From Casp-actino8 sp037147055 (lineage in GTDB: Bacteria > Actinomycetota > Acidimicrobiia > Acidimicrobiales > Ilumatobacteraceae): 41,426 nucleotides of DNA. The position numbers and the translations under genes were made by a program. The stretch spans positions 1 to 41,426 of the forward strand of contig JBAWVW010000010.1 of NCBI GenBank assembly GCA_037147055.1. Reading direction: 5' to 3'. Positions 34,926 to 41,426 of the stretch are shown here, in pieces. Below the pieces are notes generated by a model. That model was not told the DNA's origin, did no database searches, and saw only the letters and a program-made list of their open reading frames with translations. Position 1 is the stretch's first letter; each line of letters opens with the position of its first letter.

Positions 34926-35876
34926 TTATGTCCTTGTTGCCGCTTGAGTGGTAGCGCTCAACCCATCGCTCAGGCTTGTCCAAGGCGTCCACCCAAGATG
35001 CAATCTGGCACGCGATCCTGAGAGCGACATTCGCTGTACTCCACGATTCGCTTTGGCATCCACTGTCGCCATGGAGTTTTCACCGATTAATGTCCATAGA
35101 TCTTTGATGCTTGTTTGTTGCCCACTTCCCACATGAAGCAATAAACCATCGCCTTTCGTACAGGCCCGAGATGCCGCGTCAACAGCATCGTCAACGTACA
35201 AAAAATCTCGAGTTTGTTTTCCATCCCCATGGATCACTGGCGACTCCGAAGAATGGTGCGCATGAATGAATCGCGAGACAACATTATTTTGTGGCTTCTG
35301 GCGAGGACCATAAATAGTTGCTAATCCCAAGACCGTAAATTCAATGCCGTGATCACGACGGTACATCTCAAGAAGTTCAATGATTGCTAATGCAACGACC
35401 CCGTTGATACCAACTGGATGGCGCTGTCTATCTTCTTTGATCGGTAAATCGCGGGCAGCGACCTCGCCGTACAGGACTGCAGCTGGAAGCGTCACGACAA
35501 CTTTGCCGACTCGCGCCTTCAATGCCGCGTTGAGAACGCCAGCAGCCAGCGCAAAAGATTTGACAGCAGATGTACCTTCACCAGAACTCCCAGCTAACAG
35601 CGCACTCACGAACAACACATCGGGTCGCGTTGAGCGAACGATTTCGGCAAACTCGGCGATGGTTGCATCCAAAGTGTGGATCCGCAAAGCCCCCTCAGTT
35701 GCTGACGAACGAGCGAAGGACAAATTTGATAACGATCCAGTCGAGAGATCGTCAACGACATCGACACTTAATCCATCAGCCAAGAAACGATCCACCACAT
35801 GCGAACCAAGAAATCCAGCACCACCCACAACCATCACAGTCATGTGCTCAGATACGCCCGCAGGTGGCGTCATCAT
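34926..35876 (-). CDS. Extended SDR (sugar-nucleotide epimerase/dehydratase-like) lacking the catalytic Tyr and Lys
   Basis: A 316-residue protein with an intact NAD-binding VVGGAGFLGSH (17-26) and the C-terminal substrate fold of UDP-glucose epimerase-type enzymes (IYGPRQKPQN near 188, HGDGKQTRDFLYVDD near 216). The usual P-x-S-P-Y-G-x-S-K block reads PVGINGVVA, so the catalytic Tyr and Lys positions hold Asn158 and Ala162. The preceding Ser/Thr segment is also altered (VTLPAAVLYGE). The frame is undamaged, so this is not an obvious pseudogene. AAGG lies four bases before the first ATG; an ATG at 35843 is an alternative. Either a non-catalytic sugar-nucleotide-binding protein or an enzyme with different chemistry. 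Confidence 0.8.
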   Translation of the reverse strand: MMTPPAGVSEHMTVMVVGGAGFLGSHVVDRFLADGLSVDVVDDLSTGSLSNLSFARSSATEGALRIHTLDATIAEFAEIVRSTRPDVLFVSALLAGSSGEGTSAVKSFALAAGVLNAALKARVGKVVVTLPAAVLYGEVAARDLPIKEDRQRHPVGINGVVALAIIELLEMYRRDHGIEFTVLGLATIYGPRQKPQNNVVSRFIHAHHSSESPVIHGDGKQTRDFLYVDDAVDAASRACTKGDGLLLHVGSGQQTSIKDLWTLIGENSMATVDAKANRGVQRMSLSGSRARLHLGWTPWTSLSDGLSATTQAATRT

Positions 35877-35882
35877 CCCGCC

Positions 35883-36887
35883 TTACAGTAAAGCTGGATC
35901 TGGAACAAGAGCATGCACAAGTGTGACACCTGGAGCAACGTTGCCTGTTGCACCCACCATCGTGTCGGTGATCGAGGCTCCGTTTTCGACTTCACCCATG
36001 ACGATCGAACCATGAACGACTGCACCTTGGCGAATGATCGCCCCTGACAAGATGACTGAATCTTCGATCTTGGCTCCCGCTTCGACGAGAGCTCCGACCG
36101 ATACCAGACTGTGGCGGATGAGAGCAGACGGATCAACTTTGGCACCAGGTTCGATGGCTGGGGCGGAGGCTGAACGGCGAACCGCATCAATCATGTCCAA
36201 ATTGGCCCGCAAATAAGGTTCTGGACGACCTGCATCAATCCAATAATCGTCGGTCGCCAAGGCATATAGACCGCCATCTGCAACGATCAGCGGGAAAATT
36301 TCTCGTTCAATAGATACCTTGCGACCCGTCGGAATACGTCGCAGGACCGAGGGTTCTAAAACATAGGTACCGGCATTAATGAGATTGCTTGGCGCCGTTC
36401 CCAGTGCCGGCTTTTCAACGAAACGCTGCACTCGTCCCTGATCGTCAATCACGGCCACTCCATAAGCGGAAGGATCGTCAACTGGGGTGAGATGCATTGT
36501 GGCTTGGGCGCCACGATCTTTGTGAAAGGCGATCAGTGTAGAAACATCAAGGTCTGTTAGGACATCTCCATTGACAACAACGAAGGTTTCGTTGATCCCA
36601 GCGTTTTCGGCAGCAAAGCGAATCGCCCCTGCAGTATCTAGGGGTTCGGGCTCCACCGCATAATGCAGAGGAATCCCCGCACACACACCATCAGGAAACG
36701 CTTCGACGAATGGTTCAGGTTTGAAACCAAGTCCAAGAACAACTTCTTTGATGCCAGCAGCGGCGAGCATCCGAACCACGTTTTCAACAATAGGTCGATG
36801 ACCCACAGGCAACATCGGCTTAGGCATTGTCAATGTCAGTGGGCGTAAACGAGTGCCAAACCCGCCGACTAGCACCACCGCGCGCAT
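35883..36887 (-). CDS. Mannose-1-phosphate guanylyltransferase-like nucleotidyltransferase
   Basis: A 334-residue protein with a nucleotidyltransferase domain and a left-handed beta-helix C-terminus. It opens with VLVGGFGTRLRPLTLTMPKPM, the nucleotide-binding loop with the catalytic Arg and Lys. VVNGDVLTDLD (metal-binding Asp) lies near residue 108, and VEKP, INAGTYVLEP and YWIDAGRPEPYL follow. From residue 250 on there are hexapeptide repeats. It is similar to the actinobacterial ManB/RmlA2 group that forms GDP-mannose; a thymidylyl or uridylyl specificity cannot be fully excluded. The ATG overlaps the stop of the preceding gene, and its stop lies six bases before the SDR. Confidence 0.87.
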   Translation of the reverse strand: MRAVVLVGGFGTRLRPLTLTMPKPMLPVGHRPIVENVVRMLAAAGIKEVVLGLGFKPEPFVEAFPDGVCAGIPLHYAVEPEPLDTAGAIRFAAENAGINETFVVVNGDVLTDLDVSTLIAFHKDRGAQATMHLTPVDDPSAYGVAVIDDQGRVQRFVEKPALGTAPSNLINAGTYVLEPSVLRRIPTGRKVSIEREIFPLIVADGGLYALATDDYWIDAGRPEPYLRANLDMIDAVRRSASAPAIEPGAKVDPSALIRHSLVSVGALVEAGAKIEDSVILSGAIIRQGAVVHGSIVMGEVENGASITDTMVGATGNVAPGVTLVHALVPDPALL

Positions 36888-37756
36888 CAGCCGGCTGTCG
36901 TTGTCGGTTCGGAAGTGTCGACAACAGTCGAAGTTGTTGCAGTTGATGGAACAGCGGTGACATCCGGAACAGTGGAGGCACCAGCGATTGTGGTAGCACC
37001 CGGAACAGTCGTAGCACCAGCAATCGTGGTCGAAGTTTGACCAGTTGCGCCGCCGTCCTTTGCACCTAACTCGGGCAACGCTACAGCCGAGGGTGGAAGT
37101 CCTGGGTTCTCTCCCGCTGGGGCAAACACGATAGCGAAAGCCATGCCATCCTGCTTGATACGCACATCTGTGAAATTAGTGATGTAGGTAGTGAAATCTT
37201 TAGGCGTGTTGTATGCATTGAAAGCATAGACAACGAGTTCTCCGTCGACGGACTTGCCGTCCTTGTCGGTGCACTTCGTCTTGCCTTCTTCATAGACCGC
37301 CGAACCTTGATCTGCCGGAAACACAAGTTTGCTGTTACTCAACTTGACGCCGTATACATTGAGGAAGACACCCAATTTCGCATTGCGACCGGTGGACTCA
37401 GACGAAAAAGGGTGCCAGTGCATGACCCCATCTTCATGACTATGAATTCCAGTGCGCTTAAACTCTGTGCTGACGAGTTGACCATCTGCGCTTTGCTCTT
37501 CTTTGTTACCGACAAGATCAGGCAACCAAGCGTCGCAACCATAAAAACCGTACGAGGCATGCCAGTGATCCTCAACGGTGGGTGGCGTATTGAGATTAGG
37601 AATTGACTCCCGCGAATAGATAATCAATCCAGCACCTACCAGTGCCACACCTATCACTAACGCGGGGAACAAAGTCCCCCCTTGGAAACGAACTTTTCGC
37701 CCTTTGCCTTTTTGAGCTAACCGAGCGACTTTTTTGGATGATGATGCCTTGCCCAC
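36887..37756 (-). CDS. Membrane-anchored His-rich protein with a Thr/Ala-rich tail
   Basis: A 289-residue protein starting at GTG. A very basic cytoplasmic N-terminus (to about residue 25) precedes one membrane helix (about 28-48) and an extracytoplasmic domain. That domain contains clustered histidines: DHWHASYGFYGC near 62-73 and IHSHEDGVMHWHP near 103-115. Two Cys are also present. The last 60 residues repeat short units of the form TTIAGATTVPG, a flexible low-complexity tail. I do not recognise a named family. The HxH clusters would suit metal binding (inference). It lies between a GT4 gene and the guanylyltransferase, with a one-base stop-start overlap to the latter. Confidence 0.75.
   Translation of the reverse strand: MGKASSSKKVARLAQKGKGRKVRFQGGTLFPALVIGVALVGAGLIIYSRESIPNLNTPPTVEDHWHASYGFYGCDAWLPDLVGNKEEQSADGQLVSTEFKRTGIHSHEDGVMHWHPFSSESTGRNAKLGVFLNVYGVKLSNSKLVFPADQGSAVYEEGKTKCTDKDGKSVDGELVVYAFNAYNTPKDFTTYITNFTDVRIKQDGMAFAIVFAPAGENPGLPPSAVALPELGAKDGGATGQTSTTIAGATTVPGATTIAGASTVPDVTAVPSTATTSTVVDTSEPTTTAG
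36895..37047 (-). repeat. Degenerate tandem repeats encoding a Thr/Ala/Val tail
   Basis: Within the 3' end of the preceding entry, short units meaning TTIAGATTVPG, TTIAGASTVPD and similar are repeated about four times. The DNA copies share phrases such as gcaccagcaatcgtggt on the plus strand. Typical of a flexible, surface-exposed linker; repeat number may vary between strains. Confidence 0.6.
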
Positions 37757-37797
37757 GAGGGAGAAATGCTACCGCCACAGAGTGCCCTTCTGCGTCA

Positions 37798-39054
37798 CTA
37801 CTTAGATTGCAATCCCCTCATCAGGTCTACATAGCGATGAGCCACCACTTGGGGTGAGGCCTGGGATTCAACAAAAACGCGTGCTCGGTAGCCCATCTCC
37901 GTCATCCGCTGAGTGTCACCGAGGACTGTTTGAAGTGCCACAACGAAAGTCGCACTGTCATCCGGGGGTACGACCACCCCGCAATCTGCCTGCTCTATGA
38001 GTCTGGGGACCTGTGTACCAGCGTCAATAGCGGCCACGATCGGTCTTCCAGCAGCCATGATCGAATACGTCTTTGAGGGCACGCTGACTTTGCCCAAGCC
38101 TTGTCGCAGGAGAACGACGTGGACATCAGCGGTTGCTAATACCTCAGCCAAGCGCTCAGCAGGTTGAAAATCGGCGAAGAAGATATTCTTCAAACCCACG
38201 GCCTCTGACTCCAAAGACTTGCGCGCCGAGCCATCACCATTGATCACAAAAGCGACATCCGGTAACTCGCGCGCTGCGTCAAGTAGCAGATGTAATGATT
38301 GGGAGAAACCTACATTGCCGGCATACATCACGATCTGCCGTTCATCAATACCAAGTTCGGATCGATAAGGAGTATGGCGATCCAACGGTTGGATCATCTC
38401 TGTGTCAACGAAGTTCGGAATCACCACGACCTTGTCAGCATCTCTTGCTGGAATCTTGGCCAATACATTTGTTTGCAGATCGTCAGAGAGAACAGTGATC
38501 AAACGACTTGCGCGATAGGAAACTTTTTCCAAGAGGCGGGCTATCGCGATAACGAACGGGTTTGTCATCGCTCCGGTTTCAATGGCGGCATCGGGAAAGA
38601 CATCTTGAATATTGAAAATCACTGGTGCACGGCGACAGATTCCCACGAGTCGAGCACCGAGACCAAGCGTCAATGGTGGTGACATTGCAACGATCACATT
38701 GACTCGTCGTCCTCGACCTGCGCGAATGCCCGCAGCGACTGCGAGAACGGAGAATCCAGCGAAGCCAAGAGCACGGCGCCAAAGGTTGCGCTTATCAGAG
38801 CCAGCAAAGGGGTTGAGTCGTACCACTGAACCCCATTCCATGACCTGCGTGCGCCTGCGCCATGAGGTGTTCTCCCAGCCGATGTCAATCTGATGGCGGC
38901 GATACCACGGAAGAGATGTGACGACGTGAATCTCGTGACCCAGTTCGCTGAGTTCATGAACAATGCGATCCATGATGACTCCGGTGGGGGCCGTGTCGGG
39001 AGCAAAGTGGGGGCACAGAATCAATATCTTCAAGGAATCCCCAGTGATCGTCAC
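37798..39054 (-). CDS. GT4-family glycosyltransferase, WcaI/WbuB-like
   Basis: A 418-residue GT-B glycosyltransferase. It opens with ILILCPHFAPDTAPTGVIMDRIVHEL and continues with VVTSLPWYRRH, then FNIQDVFPDAAIETG (a WbuB-like signature) near residue 150, and the C-terminal donor-binding region VVLLRQGLGKVSVPSKTYSIMAAGRPIVAAI. The frame is open to 39186, but the GTG at 39054 overlaps the upstream stop as GTGA, and AGGA stands eight bases before it; it matches the family start. It probably adds a sugar to a lipid-linked surface glycan, possibly one derived from the Gmd product. Sugar and acceptor are unknown. Confidence 0.87.
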   Translation of the reverse strand: MTITGDSLKILILCPHFAPDTAPTGVIMDRIVHELSELGHEIHVVTSLPWYRRHQIDIGWENTSWRRRTQVMEWGSVVRLNPFAGSDKRNLWRRALGFAGFSVLAVAAGIRAGRGRRVNVIVAMSPPLTLGLGARLVGICRRAPVIFNIQDVFPDAAIETGAMTNPFVIAIARLLEKVSYRASRLITVLSDDLQTNVLAKIPARDADKVVVIPNFVDTEMIQPLDRHTPYRSELGIDERQIVMYAGNVGFSQSLHLLLDAARELPDVAFVINGDGSARKSLESEAVGLKNIFFADFQPAERLAEVLATADVHVVLLRQGLGKVSVPSKTYSIMAAGRPIVAAIDAGTQVPRLIEQADCGVVVPPDDSATFVVALQTVLGDTQRMTEMGYRARVFVESQASPQVVAHRYVDLMRGLQSK

Positions 39055-40187
39055 GAGATAATCCTGCGATACGCCGCGGCCAAGGCTTGACCGGAAATTT
39101 CTGAGGTGAAAAGTTTCGCACGTTCCAAGCCACGAATAATGAACTCGCTGCGCTGATCCTGTACTACCTGCAACGCCCCTGCCCATGCCTCCTCATCCAA
39201 CCCAAGCACCAGACCAGCGTTGCCAATAACCTCGGGCAAGCAGGCTTGATCGCTACTGATAACCGGCACGCCCAAAGCCATCGCCTCGACAACAGGCGCA
39301 CCAAAGCCTTCGTATTCACTGGGAAAAATTAAGGCATCGGCCATTTTCAGTAGACCATCACGGTCAGCATTACTGACTCGTCCCAACTTACAAACACCTC
39401 GCGACAAAACATTGTCAGACAAGCGTTGCAGTACCGATTCTTCGGCAAATCCTTCGCCTCCAATGAGTACCAAACGGATTCCTTCTTTGGCCCAAAACTT
39501 TTTCATAACATTAAGTACGAAATGATGCCCTTTGTGAGGGTGGGTGATGGCAGGCATCACCACAATCGGACCCGTGCCCAGTGTGTATTTAGAGCGCAAC
39601 TCATCTTGCGGTGTGGCGTGGACACCCAAGCTTCCTTCAACACCGTGCGGGATAACGACTATTCGCTGCGCATCGATCTTGTACGCCTCAATGACAGTTT
39701 GCTTAACGAACTCAGTCGGTACGGCAATGAGATCTGCTCGTTGCGCCGAGCGCGGCATGACATATTTCAGATACGCCAGTTTACTGGCGCGAAAATACTG
39801 TGGGAACTGGCGATATTGCAGATCATGAATCGTTAACAAAGACGGACTGCGATACCGTGCTGGGATTGTGCCTCCCCCATGATGAACAACGGCCGCATTT
39901 TTTGATTGAGCGAAGAGTTCAGTTGATTCGCTGAAAATCCGCCGACCGCGCGACTGTGCATCATGACTCAGTTCAACAATGCGATGGCGACTAGCGACTG
40001 CGTCATGGGCAGCAGCAAATCCGCGCGGCGCACACACCGCTACGTCAAAAACATCAGCCGGCAAACCTAAGAGTTGTCTCACCAGATACTCTTCGCTGCC
40101 GCCCACCGCCCCAGGGATGCACCACATCATATTCACGGTGATCTGAGGCTTGATCCCATTGCTCGAACCGCTGATGTCTCCTGGCAC
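39051..40187 (-). CDS. GT4-family glycosyltransferase, mannosyltransferase-like
   Basis: A 378-residue GT-B glycosyltransferase starting at GTG. The acceptor side shows GAVGGSEEYLVRQLL and TIHDLQYRQFPQYF, and the donor site shows PSEYEGFGAPVVEAMALGVPVISSD, with the E-x7-E pair that binds the sugar nucleotide. The TIHDL and FPQYF phrases resemble the WbdA/mannosyltransferase branch; GDP-mannose would fit because GDP-mannose enzymes are in the same region. Its stop overlaps the next GT gene by four bases, so the two are coupled. Confidence 0.87.
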   Translation of the reverse strand: MPGDISGSSNGIKPQITVNMMWCIPGAVGGSEEYLVRQLLGLPADVFDVAVCAPRGFAAAHDAVASRHRIVELSHDAQSRGRRIFSESTELFAQSKNAAVVHHGGGTIPARYRSPSLLTIHDLQYRQFPQYFRASKLAYLKYVMPRSAQRADLIAVPTEFVKQTVIEAYKIDAQRIVVIPHGVEGSLGVHATPQDELRSKYTLGTGPIVVMPAITHPHKGHHFVLNVMKKFWAKEGIRLVLIGGEGFAEESVLQRLSDNVLSRGVCKLGRVSNADRDGLLKMADALIFPSEYEGFGAPVVEAMALGVPVISSDQACLPEVIGNAGLVLGLDEEAWAGALQVVQDQRSEFIIRGLERAKLFTSEISGQALAAAYRRIIS

Positions 40188-40284
40188 CCCTATATCTTGC
40201 CCGACGTCGACTGCACTTACCTTTCATCGGTCAGCGAATGGGGAGATTCAGCACGATTTAGTTTCTTGGTTGAGGAAAAGAGCA

Positions 40285-40297
40285 CCGCCGAAGGCGG
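40285..40297 (-). terminator. Short GC-rich hairpin after the LPxTG-module gene
   Basis: CCGCC, three-base loop, GGCGG, followed on the leftward strand by TGCTCTTTTCC. It stands about 34 bases beyond the stop at 40331. The stem is only five pairs and the T-tract is interrupted, so confidence is moderate. It would separate this gene from the GT operon downstream, whose first start lies about 98 bases on. Confidence 0.45.
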
Positions 40298-40330
40298 CGA
40301 GAACACAAGAAAAATTAAATAGATAAACCG

Positions 40331-41254
40331 CTAAAAAGCCCGCACGGGACGGACGGAGAGCATGCTCGACTTGAAGTCGTACTGATAGGCGAAGTTGAAA
40401 TCCTGGAACCACGCGAGGTTGTCGTTGTACTCAAAGGAACCCCAGTAGTAGACGGTAGGAGAACCAACAGTAGAAAAACCACCGTAGCTCAACGTCAAAC
40501 CACCCGTACCATGATTGTTGCAGACCGCATTCACAGTGTCACCATACGCCCACTTACAGAGGGCGTTGAATTCATCTTGAGATGGTAAAAACCAATCATC
40601 GAGCGTGTTGCGACTGTAATCGTCCGCAAGATCGGCTGCGATACCCGCGGTCGGACAGCCAGTCACAATGTGATTCGTGTTCTCTTCACCAGTCCCGATT
40701 GCTATCCCCCCGGCACCGGAGATCAGAGTCCCTTCACAGCCCCACGCCGCTTTCGGGTCAGAACTGCCATCACAGTTGTTTTGCCAGCCGGCACACGCCA
40801 CCTCTAAATAACGGCCCCACGACTGAGTTGAACCCGCATCATAAAACACGAAGCCGCCACCAGGACCTGCATCACCAACAGCACACGAGCCACCCATCGC
40901 ACACGTCAACGCAACCGTCGTCGTCGTTGTCGCTGACGGAACAGTCGTCGTAGACGCAACAACCGTCGTCGTCGGTGTTGTCGCAGCAACTGTCGTCGTT
41001 GTCGCTGGTGCAACAGTCGTTGTCGCTGGTGCGCACGGATCAGCCACTTGCGGCGCCAACACTAAACCACCAAGCAACACCAACGGAGCCACCACAACCG
41101 ACAACCGGCCAGCAGATGACCGCACCCAACGCGCCATAATCACACCCGCCACCAACACAAACAAACCAGCAACCACAACAAATGTTGACCCACCAGTAGT
41201 GGGCAAATCACAGACATCAACAGCAAACATCACAAAACCGCCTACGGCACCCAC
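40331..41254 (-). CDS. Surface protein with N-terminal LPxTG-like module and Lcl/DUF1566-type domain
   Basis: Up to 307 residues from GTG 41254, or 299 from the ATG at 41230, which has AGGCGG seven bases upstream and is preferred. Near the very start stands DLPTTGG, then a hydrophobic helix (about 22-40) and ARWVR, the layout of a sortase sorting signal but at the wrong end. A second helix (about 50-66), a Thr/Ala/Val linker (about 72-113), then a Cys-rich domain with GGFVFYDAGSTQSWGRYLEVAC, DDWFLPSQDEFNAL and a final MLSVRPVRAF follow, which resembles the Lcl/DUF1566 fold of surface proteins. Predicted topology puts the domain and the LPTTG outside. Function is unknown. Confidence 0.78.
   Translation of the reverse strand: MGAVGGFVMFAVDVCDLPTTGGSTFVVVAGLFVLVAGVIMARWVRSSAGRLSVVVAPLVLLGGLVLAPQVADPCAPATTTVAPATTTTVAATTPTTTVVASTTTVPSATTTTTVALTCAMGGSCAVGDAGPGGGFVFYDAGSTQSWGRYLEVACAGWQNNCDGSSDPKAAWGCEGTLISGAGGIAIGTGEENTNHIVTGCPTAGIAADLADDYSRNTLDDWFLPSQDEFNALCKWAYGDTVNAVCNNHGTGGLTLSYGGFSTVGSPTVYYWGSFEYNDNLAWFQDFNFAYQYDFKSSMLSVRPVRAF
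40910..41037 (-). repeat. Thr/Val/Ala codon-repeat linker
   Basis: Plus-strand sequence consists of near-repeats of gtcgtcgttgtcgctg-like units, coding on the minus strand for runs of TTTTV, ATTTV and TTTVV. This is the stalk of the surface protein. Prone to length change by slippage. Confidence 0.6.
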
Positions 41255-41305
41255 TGATTGCAGACATCCCGTGCTCGAACCCTACACCCCAGCAACTGGA
41301 GCAGA

Positions 41306-41342
41306 TTTCCTAAACCAGCCTCACGCCCTGCGACTTAGGAAA
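41306..41342. repeat. Inverted repeat upstream of the surface-protein gene
   Basis: TTTCCTAA (41306-41313) and its exact reverse complement TTAGGAAA (41335-41342), with a 21-base spacer. One arm contains the stop of the possible edge gene. No T-tract follows on either strand, so it is not a clear terminator; an operator or mRNA stem is possible. Confidence 0.35.
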
Positions 41343-41426
41343 AGGACAGGTTTTGATTCTCGATGATCGCAGCAGTTGGGACATTTTCTACTTTCCACAG
41401 TGCCTCACCCAACGATTGCGTACTGG
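41335..41426 (-). CDS. Possible C-terminal end of an unidentified protein (partial)
   Basis: The minus strand is open from the window edge for 29 codons, ending ENQNLSFS and TAA. The other two minus frames close early. The plus strand also has an open frame from an ATG at 41363, so the assignment is uncertain. No family is recognisable. Between this stop and the next start (41254) there is about 80 bases. Confidence 0.3.
   Translation of the reverse strand, partial: STQSLGEALWKVENVPTAAIIENQNLSFS

Noticed and set aside
35380..36015. Plus-strand frame of 211 codons opposite the SDR and guanylyltransferase genes
   Set aside because: Antisense to two supported genes; Ser/Thr/Pro-rich and without domain features.
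40910..41037. CRISPR-like or regulatory direct repeats
   Set aside because: The repeats are short codon-level units inside a coding frame that gives a Thr-rich stalk; no spacers.
41250..41300. A GGTTCGA-like tRNA T-loop phrase on the minus strand near 41280
   Set aside because: No pairing T-stem, anticodon arm or acceptor stem can be formed around it.

Overview
The window looks like the chromosome of a medium-GC (near 50%) actinobacterium, most likely an Acidimicrobiia-type planktonic lineage. That placement is inference from gene content. The indicators are F420 genes (cofD/cofE), the actinobacteria-typical set DUF3499, phosphomannomutase, Trm112-like protein and ahcY, a DUF5719 protein beside a large GT2 glycosyltransferase, prfB-ftsE-ftsX order, a group II truncated haemoglobin and an actinobacterial-type arsenate reductase. 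Genes are packed tightly, with 1-4 base overlaps and several convergent stop overlaps. I see no rRNA, tRNA, insertion sequence, phage or CRISPR array. Once a missed 75-codon gene (23227-23454) is added, no gap exceeds 300 bases. The longest gaps are 18135-18313, 41255-41426, 23455-23608, 40188-40330, 30658-30795 and 4865-4982.

Layout. 1-5 kb: a leftward run of aquaglyceroporin, arsenate reductase, Baeyer-Villiger-type monooxygenase, crotonase and surE, with a perfect 19-bp dyad before the monooxygenase. 5-9 kb: menB, a SpoU methyltransferase and purU rightward, meeting glbO and a second crotonase. 9-16.7 kb: secA, prfB, ftsE and ftsX leftward (secretion, translation termination, division), a HAD hydrolase, a ComF-type phosphoribosyltransferase and a YczE-like membrane protein. 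16.7-23.5 kb: a leftward group of DUF3499, CPBP protease, a PTPS-related giant membrane protein, phosphomannomutase, Trm112-like protein, ahcY and yczE. The ahcY leader carries a terminator-like attenuator. 23.6-30.7 kb: ftsH, then convergent anchored thioredoxin, DUF5719 and a GT2 membrane glycosyltransferase.

30.8-40.2 kb is a cell-surface glycan region interrupted by F420 genes. It holds a MOP-type flippase, GDP-mannose 4,6-dehydratase, cofD, cofE, a sugar-nucleotide SDR whose catalytic Tyr and Lys are replaced, a mannose-1-phosphate guanylyltransferase-like enzyme, an anchored His-rich protein with a Thr/Ala tail, and two GT4 glycosyltransferases. 40.3-41.4 kb: a surface protein with an LPxTG-like sorting module at its N-terminus instead of its C-terminus, then an unresolved edge.

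Links between genes: phosphomannomutase, the guanylyltransferase and Gmd could supply GDP-mannose and GDP-4-keto-6-deoxymannose to the glycosyltransferases and flippase. AhcY clears S-adenosylhomocysteine. ArsC plus aquaglyceroporin could reduce arsenate and release arsenite. No transcription-factor gene is visible, so the palindromic operator-like sites would be read by regulators encoded elsewhere.
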